Positions 5,840-8,842 of a DNA stretch of 8,842 nt are shown here, one piece after another. Position numbers and translations under genes: made by a program. The DNA comes from AC-69 sp036519575. GTDB taxonomy: Bacteria > Actinomycetota > UBA4738 > HRBIN12. The DNA lies in the NCBI GenBank assembly GCA_036519575.1, contig DATDKZ010000026.1:1-8842 (forward strand). The letters are read 5' to 3'. The notes under the pieces were generated by a model that did no database searches, was not told the DNA's origin, and saw only the letters and a program-made list of their open reading frames with translations. The stretch's first letter is position 1, and every line of letters begins with the position of its first letter.

Positions 5840-8398
5840 TCAGCCGAAGAACGCGGCGAGCTGGGGCTCCACGCGGCGGCGGAACGCGACGTTGATCCGC
5901 TGCCGCTCGAGCACCTGCTTGAGCATCTTCCTCGCCTGGGGGATGTCGTGCTCTTCGAAGAACTCCTGCACGTCGGCCTCATGCTCGGGCGTGGTCAGGA
6001 ACCGCACGCCGTCCGCGAGGTAGATGATCGTGTTCGGAGGCAGCCGCCGGTTGACCTCCTCCCAGTGCTCCTTGACGAACCGCCACGCTCGATCCCCCAC
6101 GTCGCGGTTGGCCATCGCCCTGCCCAGGAGGAACGGCGTGTTCTGGGACCGGACCTCGTCGCTCAGCGCGAGGTCCAGGGCTCGGTCGATGAGGTCGGGG
6201 TGCCTGAAGTCGGCAAGCGCGTACAGGTACCGGAGTTGCTCTTGGGGCGTGGGCGCGTCCTTCGATCGGGCCAGGAACCGCTCGAAGTCATCGCCATCGC
6301 CGGTGGCCGCGACGACGGCGACCGAGGCGGCCGCCAGCGAGGCGTCCACGGGCTCGCCCCCTCGGGCCTCCGCCTCGAGCTCCCGAGCCCTCGCCGAGAC
6401 CTCGGCGTCGCCGCCGAGGATGGCCAGGGCCGAGACCAGGGTGCCCCGGAGCGACCTCGACAGGTCGGGCTCGTCCGGTCCGGGCCCCCACCCGAGCCGG
6501 TCGAACGCGGGACGCCCCAGCTCCCGGACGTACCGGCGGAGTCCCTCGCGAGGCTCAACCTCCACGAACCGGTCGAACCATCCCATGGTGGTCACGACCG
6601 TCTGCCACACGTGGAGGTCGGTCTCCCCCGTCAGCCCCCGGACCAGCTCGAGGTACTCGGCGGCGGGAAGGCCGCCGGCCACCGCCTCCGCCCACGTGTC
6701 GTCCACCAGCCCGAACCGTTCGATCGCGGCCAGGGCCTCGAGGGCATGGGTCCAGACTCGCTCTCGGAGCGCACCCTCGTACCCGACTCGGAGGAAGCTG
6801 GCCCCCCCCGCGTTCGCCACCACAACCGCGTCGCGCTCCAGACGGGGGAGGTCGGCTCCCGTCGGCTCGACCAGGAGGGCCCGAACCTCCCCGTCCGGGC
6901 TTGAGGACTCCCGGGCGAGCAACGGGACCTCCCAGCGCGTCCCGTCGTCGCCGCCGTCATAGCGGAACCGCTCCTGGGCGAACGAGAGCGCGTCCGCATC
7001 CTCCCGCACCGTGACGAGCGGGTATCCCCCCTGCCAGATCCACGTATCCATGATCCGGCGAACCGGCTCCTCGGTGGCGGCCTCGATCGAGTCCCACAGG
7101 TCGGACGTTTCGGTGTTGCCGAACTCGTGATCCTTCAGATAGCGGCGGATCCCATCCCGGAATCGCCCGGGACCGAGATACCGCTCGAGCATTCGCAGGA
7201 CGGCGGCGCCCTTCGTGTAGGTGAGCGAGTCGAACATGTCGGACGCGTCGTCGGGCGAATTGACCGGATACTCGATGGGGCGCGTGCTGTCCAGCGCGTC
7301 GATCTCTAGGGCCGTCGAACAGACCCGGCGGAACGATCCCCACCGGTCCCAGTCCGGCCGGAACGCATCCACCGCGAGGTTGGCCATGAACGTGGCGAAC
7401 GCCTCGTTCAGCCAGATGCCGTTCCACCACCGCATGGTGACCAGATCGCCGAACCACATATGAGCGAGCTCGTGAGCCACGACGTCGGCCACCGCCAGGA
7501 GCTCCTGCTGGGTGGACTGCGAGGGCTCGACCAGGAGCAGCGATTCCCGGTAGGTGATCAGCCCCAGGTTCTCCATGGCGCCGGCGGCGAAGTCCGGCAG
7601 GGCCACGAAATCGACCTTCTTCTCCGGATACGGGATCCCGTAGTAGTCGGTGAAGAACCGGAGCGAGAATGCCCCGGACTCGATGGCGAAATCCACCAGG
7701 TGCCCCTTGCCGGGGACGTGCGCCACCCGCAGCGGAACGCCGTCGACGTCCACCGCCTCGGTCAACTCGAGCGGCCCCACGACCCATGCGACGAGGTAGG
7801 TCGACATTGGGATCGTGTCATCGAACCGGACGGCCAGCTTGCGGTCCCCCGACGGCTCCCGGCCCGCCTCCGGCGTGTTGGACAAGGCGACCAGGCCCTC
7901 CTCCACGACCAGCGTCACCGAGAACACGGCCTTCAGGTCGGGCTCGTCCCAGCAGGGGAACGCTCGCCGTGCGTCGGCCGCCTCGAAGTGGGTCGTGGCG
8001 ATGGTCCGGGTCCGGCCCTCGGCGTCGGTGTAGGTCGAGGGATAGAACCCCACCAGCCGCTCGTTCAGGACCCCGGTGTACTCCAGGTGCAGCGTCCACT
8101 CACCGGGCGGAGCGGGCTCGGCGAGCAGGACGCGCGCACGCTCGTTCGCCCGGTCGAGCGAGATCTCCGAGACGTCGACCTTCGTGCCGTTGCCGTTGGT
8201 CAGCCTGCCGTCTTCGACCCGAAGGTCCACCGCGTTCAGCACGATCTCCCTGACGGGCTCGCGCACCGTGATCCGAACGTCCTCGGCGCCGCGGAACGTC
8301 CCCGCAGCCAGGTCGGGCTCGATCGCCAGCTCGTAGCGGGAGGGTATGACGGTCCGAGGCAGGCGGTACGTCGACTCGCCTCCGCCGTTCCGGCTCAC
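5840..8398 (-). CDS. pepN: M1-family zinc aminopeptidase (aminopeptidase N, PepN/puromycin-sensitive type)
   Basis: This is an 852-residue metallopeptidase that removes N-terminal residues from peptides, with no signal peptide and so probably cytosolic. The N-terminal beta domain begins at YRLPRTVIPSRYEL (11-24) and includes FPCWDEPDLKA (147-157). The exopeptidase motif GAMEN is at 273-277. The zinc site HELAH is at 309-313 with the third ligand E332 in WLNEAF, giving the canonical HExxH-18-E spacing. Y394 in LTYTKGA is the expected transition-state tyrosine. The long helical C-terminal half, from about residue 510, fits the ERAP1-like C-terminal domain. Length is normal. The GTG start at 8398 shares GTGA with the ilvE stop and gives the expected N-terminus; no good Shine-Dalgarno is seen, so re-initiation after ilvE is likely. 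It may release amino acids that feed the aminotransferase and catabolic genes around it, but M1 peptidases are also general housekeeping enzymes. Confidence 0.96.
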   Translation of the reverse strand: MSRNGGGESTYRLPRTVIPSRYELAIEPDLAAGTFRGAEDVRITVREPVREIVLNAVDLRVEDGRLTNGNGTKVDVSEISLDRANERARVLLAEPAPPGEWTLHLEYTGVLNERLVGFYPSTYTDAEGRTRTIATTHFEAADARRAFPCWDEPDLKAVFSVTLVVEEGLVALSNTPEAGREPSGDRKLAVRFDDTIPMSTYLVAWVVGPLELTEAVDVDGVPLRVAHVPGKGHLVDFAIESGAFSLRFFTDYYGIPYPEKKVDFVALPDFAAGAMENLGLITYRESLLLVEPSQSTQQELLAVADVVAHELAHMWFGDLVTMRWWNGIWLNEAFATFMANLAVDAFRPDWDRWGSFRRVCSTALEIDALDSTRPIEYPVNSPDDASDMFDSLTYTKGAAVLRMLERYLGPGRFRDGIRRYLKDHEFGNTETSDLWDSIEAATEEPVRRIMDTWIWQGGYPLVTVREDADALSFAQERFRYDGGDDGTRWEVPLLARESSSPDGEVRALLVEPTGADLPRLERDAVVVANAGGASFLRVGYEGALRERVWTHALEALAAIERFGLVDDTWAEAVAGGLPAAEYLELVRGLTGETDLHVWQTVVTTMGWFDRFVEVEPREGLRRYVRELGRPAFDRLGWGPGPDEPDLSRSLRGTLVSALAILGGDAEVSARARELEAEARGGEPVDASLAAASVAVVAATGDGDDFERFLARSKDAPTPQEQLRYLYALADFRHPDLIDRALDLALSDEVRSQNTPFLLGRAMANRDVGDRAWRFVKEHWEEVNRRLPPNTIIYLADGVRFLTTPEHEADVQEFFEEHDIPQARKMLKQVLERQRINVAFRRRVEPQLAAFFG

Positions 8399-8842
8399 AG
8401 CACCGGGGCGAGCCAGGAGGCGTACTGCTCGATCTCTCCCTTGGTCGCCGCGAAGAACGTTCCTTGGATCTCCTTCGTGATCGGCCCTCGGGTCCCCTCA
8501 CCCACGACGCGATCGTCCACCTCGCGCACGGGAGTGACTTCGGCGGCCGTCCCGGTGAAGAAGGCCTCGTCGGCGTTGTACAGATCCGTACGGACCAGAT
8601 TCTCCTCACGCACCTCGTAGCCGAGGTCGCCGGCCATGGACATGACGGTGGCTCGGGTGATGCCGTCGAGGCAACCGGACTGGGTGGGAGGAGTGAGCAG
8701 AACGCCCTGGCGGACGACGAAGACGTTCTCGCCGGTCCCGTCGGTGATGTAGCCCATCTGGTTCAGCATGATTGCCTCGTCGTACCCAGCTTTGACGGCT
8801 TCAATCTTGGCCAGGACCCCGTTGATGTACTGCCCCGTGGCC
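8395..8842 (-). CDS. ilvE: Branched-chain amino acid aminotransferase, C-terminal part (5' end outside window)
   Basis: The last 148 codons of a fold-type IV PLP aminotransferase enter from the right edge, with the frame already open there; the ATG at 8769 is internal. The fragment begins ATGQYINGVLAK, then GYDEAIMLNQMGYITDGTGE with the PLP-ring glutamate, GVLLTPP, GITRATV (phosphate-contact loop), ADEAFFTGTAAEVTPV (second phosphate loop) and a final RGPITKEIQ. This order and wording match IlvE, which interconverts Leu, Ile and Val with their 2-oxo acids, better than D-amino acid transaminase or aminodeoxychorismate lyase. The catalytic lysine is upstream of the window. The stop overlaps the peptidase start by four bases. 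In this setting the enzyme could also act on aromatic amino acids, but nothing in the visible part decides that. Confidence 0.93.
   Translation of the reverse strand, partial: ATGQYINGVLAKIEAVKAGYDEAIMLNQMGYITDGTGENVFVVRQGVLLTPPTQSGCLDGITRATVMSMAGDLGYEVREENLVRTDLYNADEAFFTGTAAEVTPVREVDDRVVGEGTRGPITKEIQGTFFAATKGEIEQYASWLAPVL

Noticed and set aside
5054..6904. A 616-codon open frame on the plus strand opposite the aldehyde dehydrogenase and peptidase
   Set aside because: Its product is Arg/Ser/Pro/Gly-rich low-complexity sequence with no recognisable motif, and it lies antisense to two genes with complete catalytic motifs. Long antisense frames are expected at this G+C content.
7460..8620. A 386-codon plus-strand open frame opposite the peptidase N-terminus and ilvE end
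   Set aside because: Low-complexity composition with no motif, and it spans the junction of two well-supported genes on the other strand.

Overview
The window is about 8.8 kb of very G+C-rich DNA and is almost entirely coding. By hand reading it holds seven genes, all on the minus strand, with overlaps or gaps of no more than 46 bases. G/C-ending codons dominate, and three of the six visible starts are either GTG or rest on weak ribosome binding sites. This suggests a high-G+C bacterium, most likely an actinobacterial-type lineage, possibly an uncultured one. The taxonomic call is inference only: there is no rRNA or other marker gene here.

In transcription order (from high to low coordinates) the genes are as follows. 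(1) The C-terminal part of a branched-chain aminotransferase (IlvE) runs in from the right edge. (2) A complete M1-family zinc aminopeptidase (PepN type) follows. (3) Next is an aldehyde dehydrogenase of the HpaE/DmpC type (ring-cleavage semialdehyde dehydrogenase). (4) Next is a class III (LigB-superfamily) extradiol ring-cleavage dioxygenase resembling 3,4-dihydroxyphenylacetate 2,3-dioxygenase (HpaD). (5) Next is a 12-helix APC-superfamily amino acid/amine permease. (6) Next is a soluble bacterial cytochrome P450. (7) Last is the N-terminal part of a MetE-like (cobalamin-independent methionine synthase) protein that leaves at the left edge. Its second half does not look like MetE.

The tight packing includes two GTGA stop/start overlaps, a 16-base overlap, and gaps of 6, 10 and 46 bases. 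It argues for one transcript whose promoter lies beyond the right edge. I see no terminator, promoter, RNA gene, CRISPR array or insertion sequence, and no stretch above 300 bases without a gene.

The functional core is dioxygenase plus semialdehyde dehydrogenase, the first two steps of homoprotocatechuate-type meta-cleavage. The peptidase, aminotransferase and permease are compatible with peptide or aromatic amino acid/amine supply, and the P450 with preparing the ring (hydroxylation or O-demethylation). The later pathway enzymes (isomerase, decarboxylase, hydratase, aldolase) are not in the window. The points most worth a second look are the gene combination itself, the in-frame change of character inside the MetE-like gene, and the P450's unusual I-helix motif.
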